DNA of 64,000 nt from Solitalea koreensis (GTDB lineage Bacteria; Bacteroidota; Bacteroidia; Sphingobacteriales; Sphingobacteriaceae), in NCBI RefSeq assembly GCF_900182575.1, contig NZ_FXSZ01000008.1, positions 68,347-132,346 on the forward strand, read 5' to 3'. How positions within the stretch are numbered: the first letter of the stretch is position 1; each line of letters begins with the position of its first letter. Positions 33,872 to 44,080 of the stretch are shown piece after piece. The notes beneath the pieces are model-generated. The model saw only the letters and a program-made list of their open reading frames with translations, had not been told where the DNA came from and searched no databases. A program made the translations under genes and the position numbers.

Positions 33872-35233
33872 TTATTGATTAAGTAATTCGGTGAGGTATT
33901 TTTTTAACAATGGGTTCGAAGGACGTTTACAGCTGTTATAATCAACCATTCGACCTGCTTTATCCAGAATGAGGAAGCGAGGAATACCAGACAAGCCGAT
34001 TTGTTTAAAGAAAGGATCCTTAAAAGCGCCTTTCATTAATAGTTGCTCTCCCTTCAGGTTACGCTTTTTCAAAAAGCTTTTCCATAATTCAGTATCCGTA
34101 TCGCATGAGATTGACACAAAAGCAATATCCTTTCCTTGCATTTCATGTTCTATTTTATTCAGAAAAGGCATTTCGGCAACACAGGGATGGCATCCAGTAT
34201 TCCAGATATCGATAAAAATATATTTACCCTTATAATCCCTTATGGCCACTTCTTTACCATCCGCATTAACAAAGGTAAATGCGCTCAAATCAGTTCCTGG
34301 TAAGGCATTTTTATATCGGTTTACACCTTCTGAAATTTTGCCATTCAACTCATTTAGAGCAGCTATATTTTTTGGATCCTTTATTAATGGCAAGGCTTCT
34401 TTTATCACATCGTGTATAGATGTAAAGTCGCCAAGCAATACAGAGAATTTAATTAAAGCAACCATATAATCCTCCCTCAATTTTTGATTCTCAATGAGAC
34501 TCCCAAAATCAGCCACCCAAGTGTTCATGTTTCGAACTTTTAGCTGTCCGGCACTCATTTTAGAATACATCAATTCAGAAATCGTTTCTCTCCAGTTATA
34601 GTAATTCACAATTTCCGGCAACAGGGTCATGTTGTAATCAGTAAAGTTCACATCTTTGATTTCATCTGTTGAACCGAACACCTTTGAGTTTACATATTCT
34701 CCATAAACTTTATCGAGGTATTCCCCTTGAGCATAGCCTAAAAGGATGGCCTTGTTTCGCAAAACTTCTTCATTTGTAGAGGCATTAATTTCTGTAATTC
34801 TGTTTTTATAGGTTTGGCTGATGGTAGCTTGATCTGCTTGATAACTATAAGGAAACTTTTTGTTCAAATCAAAAAGAAACTGATTTAACCTGCTTCCCTT
34901 TCCCGTCATTACCAAACCGTCTTTCTCCATTTTCATGGTAAGATCATCTCCCGGGCTCAGGTAAATATCGAAGCCACTTAACGCTTTGACCGGTGTTGAA
35001 ATCAGGTAAAATCCCGGTTTATCCAATGTAGTTTCTAAGTTAAACCGGCCATTATTAATTGAGTCAGCAGCCTTTGTTTTCATCATGCCTCCGCGTATAA
35101 AAAGAAATATCTTCCCTTTTGTCCCTGTGAGTGAGCCCTTAACAACGGTTTTTATTCCATCGGCAGCAAAAACCTGGGCAGTAAATATCCATCCACAAAC
35201 GACAAGCACCATTTGCACTAGTATTTTATTCAT
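33872..35233 (-). CDS. TlpA-like thioredoxin-fold protein (CHPC)
   Basis: 453 residues, signal peptide MNKILVQMVLVVCGWIFTAQ ending near AADG. The domain order equals that of the neighbour downstream: a DUF4369-like beta domain (VKGSLTGTKGKIFLFIRGG), a helical middle and a C-terminal thioredoxin domain. The active site is IDIWNTGCHPCVAEMPFLNK: Trp is kept but the dipeptide is His-Pro, as in DsbA-type oxidases. The two proteins are diverged tandem paralogues. Different CxxC dipeptides suggest different redox potentials, an inference. Confidence 0.83.
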   Translation of the reverse strand: MNKILVQMVLVVCGWIFTAQVFAADGIKTVVKGSLTGTKGKIFLFIRGGMMKTKAADSINNGRFNLETTLDKPGFYLISTPVKALSGFDIYLSPGDDLTMKMEKDGLVMTGKGSRLNQFLFDLNKKFPYSYQADQATISQTYKNRITEINASTNEEVLRNKAILLGYAQGEYLDKVYGEYVNSKVFGSTDEIKDVNFTDYNMTLLPEIVNYYNWRETISELMYSKMSAGQLKVRNMNTWVADFGSLIENQKLREDYMVALIKFSVLLGDFTSIHDVIKEALPLIKDPKNIAALNELNGKISEGVNRYKNALPGTDLSAFTFVNADGKEVAIRDYKGKYIFIDIWNTGCHPCVAEMPFLNKIEHEMQGKDIAFVSISCDTDTELWKSFLKKRNLKGEQLLMKGAFKDPFFKQIGLSGIPRFLILDKAGRMVDYNSCKRPSNPLLKKYLTELLNQ

Positions 35234-35260
35234 ATTTAAAATGATTTAATCCAGATAGAA

Positions 35261-35293
35261 ACTGATGATGGTTAAAATGTAACCACCATCAGT
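35261..35293 (-). terminator. Hairpin between the PKD-like lipoprotein and TlpA-like genes
   Basis: Arms ACTGATG-A-TGGTT and AACCA-C-CATCAGT with one mismatch and a 7-base loop. The T-run is on the plus-strand side, so as a minus-strand terminator it is weak. It may reduce transcription into the two TlpA genes. Confidence 0.45.
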
Positions 35294-35303
35294 TTTTTAA
35301 TTT

Positions 35304-36833
35304 CTAAAATGTATTAGTGTAGGTAGATTCACTTATTGAAGGTGAAACATAAATAACATCGCCAACAGAACCGGTTCCATCAAGCGTAAAAACAGGACTT
35401 GCAGAAAGGTTACCCGATGTTTTGGTAAACATACGAACCTTGTAACTGACTCCAATCTTTGTCCCGATCATCACAAAATTATATGAATAAGGAGCCTCAA
35501 CACCGCTGCCCGTATATTTTCTGTGACGGATAAACGTTATTTCCTCACCTGCCGGAACAGTAAATTGCTTCTGCTCGAACTTATTCGACAAATTACGCGA
35601 CCAAACTTCGTTACCAACCGTAAAGTAGAGCATATTCTCATCCCCTTGCAAAAGCGTATAGTTGTCTGCATTGTAAAGTTTATCGGCAACTTTTAAAGTA
35701 TCATTTACGATGGTAAGGGTTGGTAATGTAGGAGTAATTAAAGATAAAATCTTCAATAACGGATCGGTTTTATCTTGAAAAACAGCGTAGCCCGAAAATG
35801 GAGATGTATTCTTATTACCCATGAATAATAACTTCTTGTTGTTATTATTTGCCTTCATCTTTGTAGCGGCTGCATCTGAAAGGGCATTCACCAAACTTCC
35901 TGTAGCCCCGGAAGAAATAAAAGAGCTACTAATTTCATCATAAAAAATCGGATCACTAGAACCATAGGCCATGAAGTACTTGGACACTTTGTAAGGAGAG
36001 TTCAAGTTGTCTCGCATTTTTCTTACCCCGAATTGGCCGGTATTGCTACTCATGGTATAAATCCCATAAATTTGCCCATCGTTCACAAAGTAGTTGGCCT
36101 GAGAAGCAAATGTTACAAAATTGGGCGCTTTTACAGATGGTGATTCATAAAACAAATTGTTAAAGCCCCTGATTTCCTTAAATGTGTTGATATCAACAAC
36201 CGTCGCGTCCTTATCACTCAGCAAGAATAGGGCTCTGGTATTTCCAAGTACACCTGTAACAGTTGATTTATAAGCCGTAAGAAAACTAAAGAGCGAGGCT
36301 TTGCCATTTAGTTTTTTACCATTTACCGAGCTAAATACGTTCTCCACTTTTGTATCCGGAACAATGCTGGCAGGCGTTTTAAACAGATCTACATCTGTTT
36401 GGCTACCATCGTCCTTCACAACATACCAACCTCGAGTGTATTGTGTTATTACATTAATGCTTGAGGTAGTGTATTTAAAATATCCGGTTTTTTTATTCTT
36501 TGCACGGAAAACCAATACCCAGCCCTTGGCGGGCTGTTTCACCAAATAATCCAATGCTTTGGTCTTGGCAATGGTATCGATTTTCGGAACAGAACCCTGA
36601 ACATTGGTTTCATAAATTCCCCAGAAGTACTCAAAATCGGCTTCTGAATTACTAGAAGAAATTTCCGGATCCAGCGTAATTCTTTCCACTCCTGAAAGTT
36701 TCGTATATGAATTCTCGATTCCCGTAATGGTGATTACTTCTTTTGACGAATATTCATAATTACCAATATCTTTTGAACAGCCGGCAATAAACAATGCCAT
36801 TGCCAAACTCATTATTATATATAATTTCTTCAT
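35304..36833 (-). CDS. PKD-like family surface lipoprotein of a SusCD locus
   Basis: 509 residues. Signal peptide with lipobox LFIAGC; the lipid-bearing Cys is followed by SKDIGNYEY. An N-terminal PKD-like beta domain (residues ~30-130) leads into a larger region that may be a propeller-like or beta-rich repeat. This gene family (PKD_6-like lipoproteins) is found almost only beside SusC/SusD and DUF4843 genes in Bacteroidota. It probably sits on the cell surface and helps bind the substrate. The ligand is unknown. It is 18 bases after the DUF4843 gene. Confidence 0.78.
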   Translation of the reverse strand: MKKLYIIMSLAMALFIAGCSKDIGNYEYSSKEVITITGIENSYTKLSGVERITLDPEISSSNSEADFEYFWGIYETNVQGSVPKIDTIAKTKALDYLVKQPAKGWVLVFRAKNKKTGYFKYTTSSINVITQYTRGWYVVKDDGSQTDVDLFKTPASIVPDTKVENVFSSVNGKKLNGKASLFSFLTAYKSTVTGVLGNTRALFLLSDKDATVVDINTFKEIRGFNNLFYESPSVKAPNFVTFASQANYFVNDGQIYGIYTMSSNTGQFGVRKMRDNLNSPYKVSKYFMAYGSSDPIFYDEISSSFISSGATGSLVNALSDAAATKMKANNNNKKLLFMGNKNTSPFSGYAVFQDKTDPLLKILSLITPTLPTLTIVNDTLKVADKLYNADNYTLLQGDENMLYFTVGNEVWSRNLSNKFEQKQFTVPAGEEITFIRHRKYTGSGVEAPYSYNFVMIGTKIGVSYKVRMFTKTSGNLSASPVFTLDGTGSVGDVIYVSPSISESTYTNTF

Positions 36834-36851
36834 GAGATAAATTCTTTAGAA

Positions 36852-37625
36852 TTATGGAAATACAACCAGATCGCCAACTTCATCTTTAAGCATATTTCCA
36901 GGGTGTGCATTATTATAATTAACCAAAGCCGTTTTTAGGGTGCCTGTGTAATATTGAAGCAATGCATAATCAGCCATTACAAAGGAAATAAATTCCTGAT
37001 CCCACTTTTGACTTGTACTCTCAATCATGAACCTGTGTTTTACTATACTGTATTTTCCAAAATAATACTGGGAAGCAGAAGCGTTCCAGGCAGCAGGTTG
37101 GCTCAAGCGATCAGTTAAGTCAATTTTGCGCCATAGATTATTAGCCTCTCCTAATTGAAAATTCTTATCGGCAACAACATTAAATTTCAAAACCACATTC
37201 GAATTTTTCAATGAAGCGTCACGCAAAACCACTACAGGCACAAAACTGTGTACCTGCCCTGCTTTGATTACATAATTTTTGCTCACAAGAGGATCATTAA
37301 AAGCCACATAATGTGTACCTGCAACGGCATTATTGACACCCTGAACCTGTACTTGCTCTAAAGTAAAGCTTCGGTCTTTGGATGAGACTCCTCCAATCGC
37401 ATAGATATCGAAAAACACCGTATCTTGTTTTACGTCCGGATTTTCATAATAGAAAGTAAATGGCTTTAATGTATCTGCTAGGTTAAAACTGGTTTGATAA
37501 ATCCGGGAAATATCCGGACCGAACTGCAACCTTGCTGTGTCATTAAAAAGGTAATAATCATCCTCTTTACAAGAAGCCAGACTAATTAATGCCAGAGCTA
37601 CTACAAAATATTTCAGTTTTTTCAT
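36852..37625 (-). CDS. DUF4843 lipoprotein
   Basis: 257 residues. Lipobox SLASC followed by KEDD, which resembles the lipoprotein export signal that sends Bacteroidota lipoproteins to the outer face of the outer membrane. The remainder is beta-rich and matches DUF4843 (YLFNDTARLQFGPD; FTFYYENPDVKQDTVFFDIY). It is a probable accessory binding protein of the SusCD complex. It is 9 bases after susD and 18 bases before the PKD-like gene. Confidence 0.8.
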   Translation of the reverse strand: MKKLKYFVVALALISLASCKEDDYYLFNDTARLQFGPDISRIYQTSFNLADTLKPFTFYYENPDVKQDTVFFDIYAIGGVSSKDRSFTLEQVQVQGVNNAVAGTHYVAFNDPLVSKNYVIKAGQVHSFVPVVVLRDASLKNSNVVLKFNVVADKNFQLGEANNLWRKIDLTDRLSQPAAWNASASQYYFGKYSIVKHRFMIESTSQKWDQEFISFVMADYALLQYYTGTLKTALVNYNNAHPGNMLKDEVGDLVVFP

Positions 37626-37634
37626 TCGTCAGAA

Positions 37635-39092
37635 TTAATTAAGGTTAATGGTTTCTGTTTTAGGCAATGGAATTAAGTAGTTGATTGCCGCTGCAGCAGG
37701 AATAAACAGTGTGTTCGCCTTTGGTGCGTTTATTCGCTTATAGGCAAAATATGCCTGTCCTTCTGCATAAAACTCCTTACGGTACTCTTTTAACAACTCG
37801 TATTTTAACGCCGTCGGATCAGCTGGCAACGTAGTTACCGCAATATTTCTTGACGTACGGAAGGTTGCCCATAATGCTTGTGCATCTGCCAGAGTGCCTG
37901 CTTCTATTGCGATCAAATACATCTCGCTGATTCGCAATAATGGAATCTGTTTGATATCAGCTGCCAAGTTTTGAGGCTTTTCGACCATTTGATATTTCTT
38001 CAATACATAGCATTTAGATTGATTGGCTAAAGTGATCAATTCCCAAAGGTTGGCCTCACGAATATCGGTACCTGTATTTCCATAAAGTTGAGTAGTAACG
38101 GTTGTGGCCGTTGAACCCTTTTTCAGTGTGCCGGCTGCATATAAATCATTGTATTTTTTATAAAGATTGAAATCATACAGTCCGCAAATGTGTTCACAGG
38201 TGAGCACATAATCTTTGTTGGTCATATCGGTTGCAGTACCTAAACGGAACTTTGCTGAACCATCATTACTTTTAGCATCGATCACTAATTTTGCACATTC
38301 GAAAGCCTTTTCTTTATTGTTAAACCACAAATAAGCACGTGCTTGTAAAGCCTTCACCGCATAATAGTTCATGCGATAATAACGATAGGCAAAATAGGTA
38401 TCAGCTGGATTAAACGCTGCGGTCTGACTCGGATTTCTGAGTTCGGCCAGAGAGTATTTAATAACTGGATCGATATCCTTCAATAAAAATTCTGCATCAG
38501 TCAAATCTTTTATTAGCGCTTCCTGATATTGGGCAAATGGGATCAACTGATTGGGGGTCTTGGAAAGTAGCGTCACATAGGCAAGCATGTTCCCGGTGCT
38601 TGGGTCTGTAGGAATAGGGCCAAATAAGCGCAAGATGTCCAAGTGGCAATACGCGCGTAAAGCCAAACACTCTGCCTTAATGGTTTCATACATTCCAGGT
38701 GTTTTAAAGACATCCTTTCTTTCATCAATTTGATTCAGAATTGCATTGATACTTGCTATAACCTTGTATTCTCCGCTATAAATGCTGGATAAAGATTTTT
38801 CAACCGTTGCATCAGTAAAATTGAATAGGCCTAATTTCTGTTCAACAGTGTTGGCTGTTACATCCCAGCTTGAAATTAATTGCTCAATGGCAGTCATGGT
38901 CATGGCCTGGCCATACACATTATTCCCTTTCATTTGAATGTAAACGCCACTTAAAGCATCTTTAAACCCTGCCTCTGTTGAAAAAAACAGGTCCTTGGTC
39001 ATCTCAGTCTTCGGATTTACTGTTAAAAAATCCTTACAAGATGTGCTTATCAAGGCTAGCACGGTAACAATGATATATTTTAGATTTTTCAT
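37635..39092 (-). CDS. susD: SusD/RagB-like nutrient-binding lipoprotein
   Basis: 485 residues. Lipobox ISTSC, then KDFLTVNPKTEMTKDLFF, the usual SusD N-terminus. The body is helical with TPR-like repeats (LSGVYIQMKGNNVYGQAMT; AECLALRAYCHLDILRLFGP is a strong SusD motif) and ends with LRISEMYLIAIEAG and EYRKEFYAEGQAYFAYKR. In the family it forms the lid over SusC and captures the ligand. It starts 11 bases after the SusC gene. The symbol is used in the family sense; starch is not implied. Confidence 0.93.
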   Translation of the reverse strand: MKNLKYIIVTVLALISTSCKDFLTVNPKTEMTKDLFFSTEAGFKDALSGVYIQMKGNNVYGQAMTMTAIEQLISSWDVTANTVEQKLGLFNFTDATVEKSLSSIYSGEYKVIASINAILNQIDERKDVFKTPGMYETIKAECLALRAYCHLDILRLFGPIPTDPSTGNMLAYVTLLSKTPNQLIPFAQYQEALIKDLTDAEFLLKDIDPVIKYSLAELRNPSQTAAFNPADTYFAYRYYRMNYYAVKALQARAYLWFNNKEKAFECAKLVIDAKSNDGSAKFRLGTATDMTNKDYVLTCEHICGLYDFNLYKKYNDLYAAGTLKKGSTATTVTTQLYGNTGTDIREANLWELITLANQSKCYVLKKYQMVEKPQNLAADIKQIPLLRISEMYLIAIEAGTLADAQALWATFRTSRNIAVTTLPADPTALKYELLKEYRKEFYAEGQAYFAYKRINAPKANTLFIPAAAAINYLIPLPKTETINLN

Positions 39093-39103
39093 CCTGTCCT
39101 AGA

Positions 39104-42100
39104 TTAAAATATTGTACTAATTCTTAATGAAAACTGTCTGGAGAATGGATACAGCGTTCCGCGCTCCTGCTTAACTGTCGACAAATAGAATGCGTCTGCA
39201 ACGCTTCCTGAAACCGACAGGTTACTCAAGCCTAGGTGTTGCATAAGGTACTTCGACCGAAGGTCATATGTTAAATTGATATTCTGACAGTTAATGGTGC
39301 GTTCATCCTGTACAAAGCGGGAAGTCCTGTTGGTTGCTGTCGTAACTAACAGGCCTTTGAACGCTGCATTATCACCAGGGTTTCTCCAACGATCATCATA
39401 AACGCGAGAATCAACGTTGTATTTATAATCGGCATTCTCCACTTTGTTAATCAGAGTCTGATTATACAGTTGTCCGCCGGCACGGTATCCAAAAGCTACA
39501 TTCAATGACAAGCTTTTATAGCGCACCATGCTGCTAAAATTACCTTGAATTTTAGGATCAGTATTTCCCACAGCAATTAGGTTCGCAGAATTCCAAGTGT
39601 AGGTTGGTAAACCATCTTTGCCTAGGTACAGTTCTTTACCGGTACTAGGATCGATACCCAATGAAGGAACCACCCAAATAGCATTAGTAGAATACCCCTC
39701 TTTATACAAAGTGCTTGGAGCCGCCCCTGTAGCGTTTTCAATTGCCTTTTGTGCATCTTTCAGCGCTTGAGATATTTGCACAATCTTGTTCTTGTTGTGC
39801 ATCATGGCCATGGATACACTCCAGCTAAGACCTTTTTCTTGGTTACGAATTAAGAATGCTGTTGCTTTCAACTCAAAACCACGGTTCTCCATTTTACCAA
39901 TATTTTCAATATAGCTGGTGAATCCGTTGGAAGCAGGAAGGTTTACAGAAGAAACAAGATCTTTTGTTTGTTCGATGTAATAATCGGCAGTTAATTTAAC
40001 ACGTCTGTTTAAGACCTCCGCATCAAAACCAACATCGTAGTTCATGGTTTGTTGCCATTGCAAATCTTCATTGCCTAATGCTATTTGGTAGGCCCCATTC
40101 CAATTGAAGTATCGATCGTCTGTATAGTAACGGAATGTAGAAAGGGCTTGGTAAGAACTAAAGTTCTGAGAACCGGTTAACCCAAAAGATCCGCGAAGCT
40201 TAAATCGGTTAATTATCTTTGAATCTTTCAGAAAATCCTCATTGTGCAGGTTCCAGCCCATACCTGCTGCCCAGAATGGAGCAAAACGCTTTTTTGAACC
40301 AAACTGAGAAGAGCCATCTACACGAAAGGATCCGTCAGCAAAGTAGCGATTGTTAAAGATGTAGTTCACGTTACCGGTTACACCCACCGCTCTCGACAAA
40401 CCTTCTGAGCCGGTAGGTTTACCGTCTTTGGCGTATTGTTGTGCCATTGAGATAAAGTCTAAATTGGCATTGGTAAAGCCTTCTGCTAAAAAGCTATAAT
40501 CTGAAGATTGGCTTTGACGCACGTTATAATCAAGACCTGCAAAAAGAGTATTGTTATTTCCAAATGTTTTAGAATAGCTTAAGTTTAAGGAAGCGTCATA
40601 TGACAAACTGTTAGAAATGCCATAATGATAATCCCCCTTTCTAAAGATATCTATATCAGAATAGTTAGCAAAGGCGGTATGTTCGGCTGGCCTGAACTTA
40701 TCGGTCTGTGTTTCGCCTTTTGTGATACCTATGCGGCCTCTCATAATTAAATCTTGAAAAACCGGAAATTCAACAGAGGTATTGTTTGTAATTTCTGAAG
40801 ATTTCCCTGTATCAAATACATTCAGTGTGGCATTGTATAGCGGATTAGTTGGCAAGCTTCCCCAACGGTTGGTATAATCTAAACTACCGGGATCACCTAA
40901 GAATTTTAACACGTTTCCATTGGCATCATAAGCCCTCCAATAGGGGTTCATTATTACATAATCGCTAAAATTGCCATAAGGCGAGTTTGCCGAGCTACCG
41001 CTTGCAATCATTAAGCTGTTGCTAAACTTTATCTTTTTGTAAGTATAAGCAAGGTTGATGGTACCGTTGTACGTTCTGCGATTCGACTCTTTCATTACCC
41101 CTTCAATGTCGTTCATCTGAATGGAAGCTGAGTAGCGAAAGGTTGGGTCTCCACCTTCTAAACGAAGGTTATGGCGCTGACCAACTCCGGTATTAATTGG
41201 TTTAGAAAGCCAATAGGTATTCACCCCGCTGTTTACCTCATTTAAGAGAAAGCTGTAATAACGTTTAAGAGGCACCTCATTCTCAGCTCTTGCAGCGTTA
41301 TACAAACCTACTGTTTCTTCCAAGGCTAATTTGTCACGTGCGTCTAATACACTGTAAGCACTTAAATCAGCCGCTTCAACATTAACATCCGCGCGGTAAT
41401 TAATACGCAATTTACCCATCGTTGGTGCTTTAGTAGTGATTACAACCACGCCATTGGCGCCGCGTGAACCATAAATAGCTGTTGCAGAAGCATCTTTTAG
41501 AATTGTGATAGATTCAACTTCGTTCTCGTTGATGTCCAACATTTTTTGCAAAGTAGATTCAAACCCATCCAGAATGATCAAGGGCGTATTTAAACCCACA
41601 CGAGTTTGATCTTGCAATTGATTTATATTTGGCAAGCTCGAATTACCGCGGATTTGAACCTCGGGCAAACGATTTGGATTCGAACCAAATGAATTGCTTT
41701 CAACAATGTTAAAAGAAGGATCTACATTCCGCAGAGCAGTAATAATGTTACGGTTTCCGAACTGTTGTAATTCTTTAGCGGTAACAGTGGTGGACGCACC
41801 CGTAAAGCTTTGGTCTACCTTTTTGAAGATACCTGTACTTACAACTACTTCCTTAATCGTATTCATCGCTGGAGTAAGGTTGGCATTTATAACAAGTTGA
41901 TTAGGCTTAACCGTTATTTCAGTCGTGTTATAGCCTATGAAAGAAAACATTAATACATCACCTGGTTCTGCATTAAGTTTATACTTACCATCTGCATCGG
42001 TTTGAGTACCTTTTTTGGTACCTTTAATGATTATGCCTACACCAGGCATCGGAGATTTTACCTCATCAATAACTATCCCCGATATTGCTTCTATCAAAGA

Positions 42101-42478
42101 ATTTTTAGATTGTGAAATCTTGGTGGCAGAAATCAGTAAAACACCATTATCAATAGAATATGATAATCTCGTATCCTTGAATACTCTTGCTAAAACTAAA
42201 CTCAAGGATTCATTCTTTGTGTTTACACTTACAAGTGGTAATTTATTGAGCTCATCGGCATTGTAAATGAACTTAAGTTTAACCTGCGATTTAAGCAGAT
42301 TAAGCAGTTCAGTAACCGTAATATTTTGCACATTTAAGGTTATACGAGGCTCATTTTTAGTAACCTCTTGTGCCTGGGCAGAAATTGTGGAGGCGGTAAG
42401 GGTTATGCCTCCCCAAAGTGCTACTTGAAAATTGGTGGAGCATAGCAAAGCCACGCTCATCATGTAAAGTTTCTTCAT
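39104..42478 (-). CDS. susC: SusC/RagA TonB-linked outer-membrane transporter with STN domain
   Basis: 1124 residues, with a signal peptide. After it comes a secretin/TonB short N-terminal (STN) domain (ITLNVQNITVTELLNLLKSQ; FIYNADELNKLPLVSV), which signals to FecR. A carboxypeptidase-like regulatory repeat follows (ISGIVIDEVKSPMPGVGIII), then the plug (IRGNSSLPNINQLQDQTRVG; ILKDASATAIYGSRGANGVV) and the beta-barrel ending FSRQFSLRISTIF. It imports ligands from SusD using TonB energy. The STN domain, FecR and the sigma factor upstream imply substrate-induced transcription. The locus has no glycoside hydrolase, lyase or peptidase; its accessory genes are lipoproteins and thioredoxins. Confidence 0.95.
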   Translation of the reverse strand: MKKLYMMSVALLCSTNFQVALWGGITLTASTISAQAQEVTKNEPRITLNVQNITVTELLNLLKSQVKLKFIYNADELNKLPLVSVNTKNESLSLVLARVFKDTRLSYSIDNGVLLISATKISQSKNSLIEAISGIVIDEVKSPMPGVGIIIKGTKKGTQTDADGKYKLNAEPGDVLMFSFIGYNTTEITVKPNQLVINANLTPAMNTIKEVVVSTGIFKKVDQSFTGASTTVTAKELQQFGNRNIITALRNVDPSFNIVESNSFGSNPNRLPEVQIRGNSSLPNINQLQDQTRVGLNTPLIILDGFESTLQKMLDINENEVESITILKDASATAIYGSRGANGVVVITTKAPTMGKLRINYRADVNVEAADLSAYSVLDARDKLALEETVGLYNAARAENEVPLKRYYSFLLNEVNSGVNTYWLSKPINTGVGQRHNLRLEGGDPTFRYSASIQMNDIEGVMKESNRRTYNGTINLAYTYKKIKFSNSLMIASGSSANSPYGNFSDYVIMNPYWRAYDANGNVLKFLGDPGSLDYTNRWGSLPTNPLYNATLNVFDTGKSSEITNNTSVEFPVFQDLIMRGRIGITKGETQTDKFRPAEHTAFANYSDIDIFRKGDYHYGISNSLSYDASLNLSYSKTFGNNNTLFAGLDYNVRQSQSSDYSFLAEGFTNANLDFISMAQQYAKDGKPTGSEGLSRAVGVTGNVNYIFNNRYFADGSFRVDGSSQFGSKKRFAPFWAAGMGWNLHNEDFLKDSKIINRFKLRGSFGLTGSQNFSSYQALSTFRYYTDDRYFNWNGAYQIALGNEDLQWQQTMNYDVGFDAEVLNRRVKLTADYYIEQTKDLVSSVNLPASNGFTSYIENIGKMENRGFELKATAFLIRNQEKGLSWSVSMAMMHNKNKIVQISQALKDAQKAIENATGAAPSTLYKEGYSTNAIWVVPSLGIDPSTGKELYLGKDGLPTYTWNSANLIAVGNTDPKIQGNFSSMVRYKSLSLNVAFGYRAGGQLYNQTLINKVENADYKYNVDSRVYDDRWRNPGDNAAFKGLLVTTATNRTSRFVQDERTINCQNINLTYDLRSKYLMQHLGLSNLSVSGSVADAFYLSTVKQERGTLYPFSRQFSLRISTIF

Positions 42479-42521
42479 TAATTCGGATCAGTAAATTGAA
42501 ATGATAATCTTAACTAATCAC

Positions 42522-42537
42522 ACTCAACCAGTTGAGT
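42522..42537. promoter_or_regulatory. Palindrome upstream of susC
   Basis: ACTCAAC-CA-GTTGAGT, perfect 7-base arms, 44 bases before the susC start. It could be an operator or part of the susC leader. The 360-base gap 42479-42838 holds, besides this, only the fecR terminator. Confidence 0.4.
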
Positions 42538-42807
42538 TATGGAGTGTTAAAACCCCATTGGCACTGCCTCATGGCGCTGAATTTTGATTCATATTATTAA
42601 CGATTTAGGTTAAAAATTTGAACGCAAGTGGTTAATGAATTCATCAATAACCTTGTGAAGAAAGTGTTGGGCTTTAAAAGGTAGCAATCATGTTATCCTG
42701 CTAAATAATAGAGCATTAATTAGCAACCAAAGAAAAGACATTTCAAATTGAAAGTTTTTCTTTACATTTGATTTAGATTCTTAACAGTAAAATCTGTACT
42801 ACACATT

Positions 42808-42838
42808 AAACGGGAATGTTCGCAGCATTTCCGTTTTT
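42808..42838 (-). terminator. Hairpin after fecR
   Basis: Arms AAACGGGAATG (42808-42818) and CATTTCCGTTT (42826-42836), one G-T pair, directly after the fecR stop. T-run is short on the minus strand. Confidence 0.5.
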
Positions 42839-44023
42839 TTAATCCATTTTTTGCGTCACAACTATACTTCGTTCGTTTTTATTTATTTTAAATTGTAAAT
42901 GGGCTGTTTTTTCAATTAATCGCAAGACGCCGTCGACCTCTTTTTGCTTGTCTATGTTCATGCTTAATTTCATTGTTTTCAATTGCTCATCTGCGTAAAA
43001 AACACTATAATTATACGTTCTGCCTAATTCTTGCATTACCTGTACCAATGTCTCATTGTTAAAGTAAATCATACCATTTTTCCATGCGACAAAATCGTCC
43101 ACGTCTACATTTCTAAGACTCAACTTTCTGTTTTCTGTATCAAAACAGCCTTGCTGCCCTGGGTTTAGAAAAATCTCCTGATCCACACTTTCTATTCCAC
43201 TCTTCATTTTTACTTTACCCTCTAACAATGTCGTTTGTACGTCTTTAGAGTAAGCTCTCACATTGAACGAAGTTCCTAAAACCTTTATATCAATATCGTT
43301 AGCATGTACAAAAAACGGTTTGGTTTTATCTTTTACTACCTCTAAATAGGCTTCTCCTTCCAACCAAACATTACGATTAGTTCCTGTAAACTGTACTGGG
43401 AAACGTAAGCGAGAATCGGCATTCAACCATATTTGTGATCCATCAGAAAGTAAAAGCTTATAAGTTTCACCTTTAGGAACGATTAAAGTATTATAAACTT
43501 CTACTGATTTATTTTCAGGGTTTGAATACTGCAATTCATTCAATTCCTTTTTATTCAAAAGCAATCCATCTGCACTTTGCACTTGTTTCTGATCTGCTAT
43601 TACCAACTCTTTACCGTCCGAAAGCAGCAATCTTACTTTCTCATTTTCGCGTCCTTCTTTCTTAATGCTAGCGATAGTTTTGGCATGACCAATTTTGTTA
43701 TCATTCAAAAAATAATACCCTGTAACTCCTGAAATTAAAATCAATACTGCTATGGCTGCAAATTTTCTTAACTGTTTCCACATTAGCAGTACCTTAGTTT
43801 CCCCACCCCCATTTCGCAAACGAACAAAACGCTTCCACTCATTCTCCGCATTTATGTTTTCCAGTATAGGAGTTTCTTTAATTGCTTTTTGTATTGACTT
43901 AACATCATCCAACACCTCTTCTTCCTCTACTGTTAAGTTTAAGAAAGTATCAGGCGTTGAATTGCTATCAAGCATATCAATAAGCTTGTCCCAATTAACA
44001 GGTTTATTTGAGTGTTCCATCAT
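42839..44023 (-). CDS. FecR-type anti-sigma factor
   Basis: 394 residues (two adjacent ATGs, 44023 and 44020, make the start uncertain by one codon). The N-terminal ~95 residues are cytoplasmic, one membrane helix follows (FAAIAVLILISGVTGYYFLN), then the periplasmic FecR domain (YNTLIVPKGETYKLLLSDGS; LWLNADSRLRFPVQF; VWLEGEAYLEVVKDKTKPFF) and a C-terminal DUF4974-type region. It holds the sigma factor until the STN domain of ligand-loaded SusC contacts it. It lies between the sigma gene and susC. Confidence 0.92.
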   Translation of the reverse strand: MMEHSNKPVNWDKLIDMLDSNSTPDTFLNLTVEEEEVLDDVKSIQKAIKETPILENINAENEWKRFVRLRNGGGETKVLLMWKQLRKFAAIAVLILISGVTGYYFLNDNKIGHAKTIASIKKEGRENEKVRLLLSDGKELVIADQKQVQSADGLLLNKKELNELQYSNPENKSVEVYNTLIVPKGETYKLLLSDGSQIWLNADSRLRFPVQFTGTNRNVWLEGEAYLEVVKDKTKPFFVHANDIDIKVLGTSFNVRAYSKDVQTTLLEGKVKMKSGIESVDQEIFLNPGQQGCFDTENRKLSLRNVDVDDFVAWKNGMIYFNNETLVQVMQELGRTYNYSVFYADEQLKTMKLSMNIDKQKEVDGVLRLIEKTAHLQFKINKNERSIVVTQKMD

Positions 44024-44080
44024 ATCTCTAATAGTATTACAGGGAAGGGTAAAAAAAGGGTGAAGGCAAAAAGATTTTTT

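Noticed and set aside
43752..44063. 103-codon plus-strand frame antisense to fecR
   Set aside because: Ser/Thr-rich shadow of the FecR N-terminus; no promoter.
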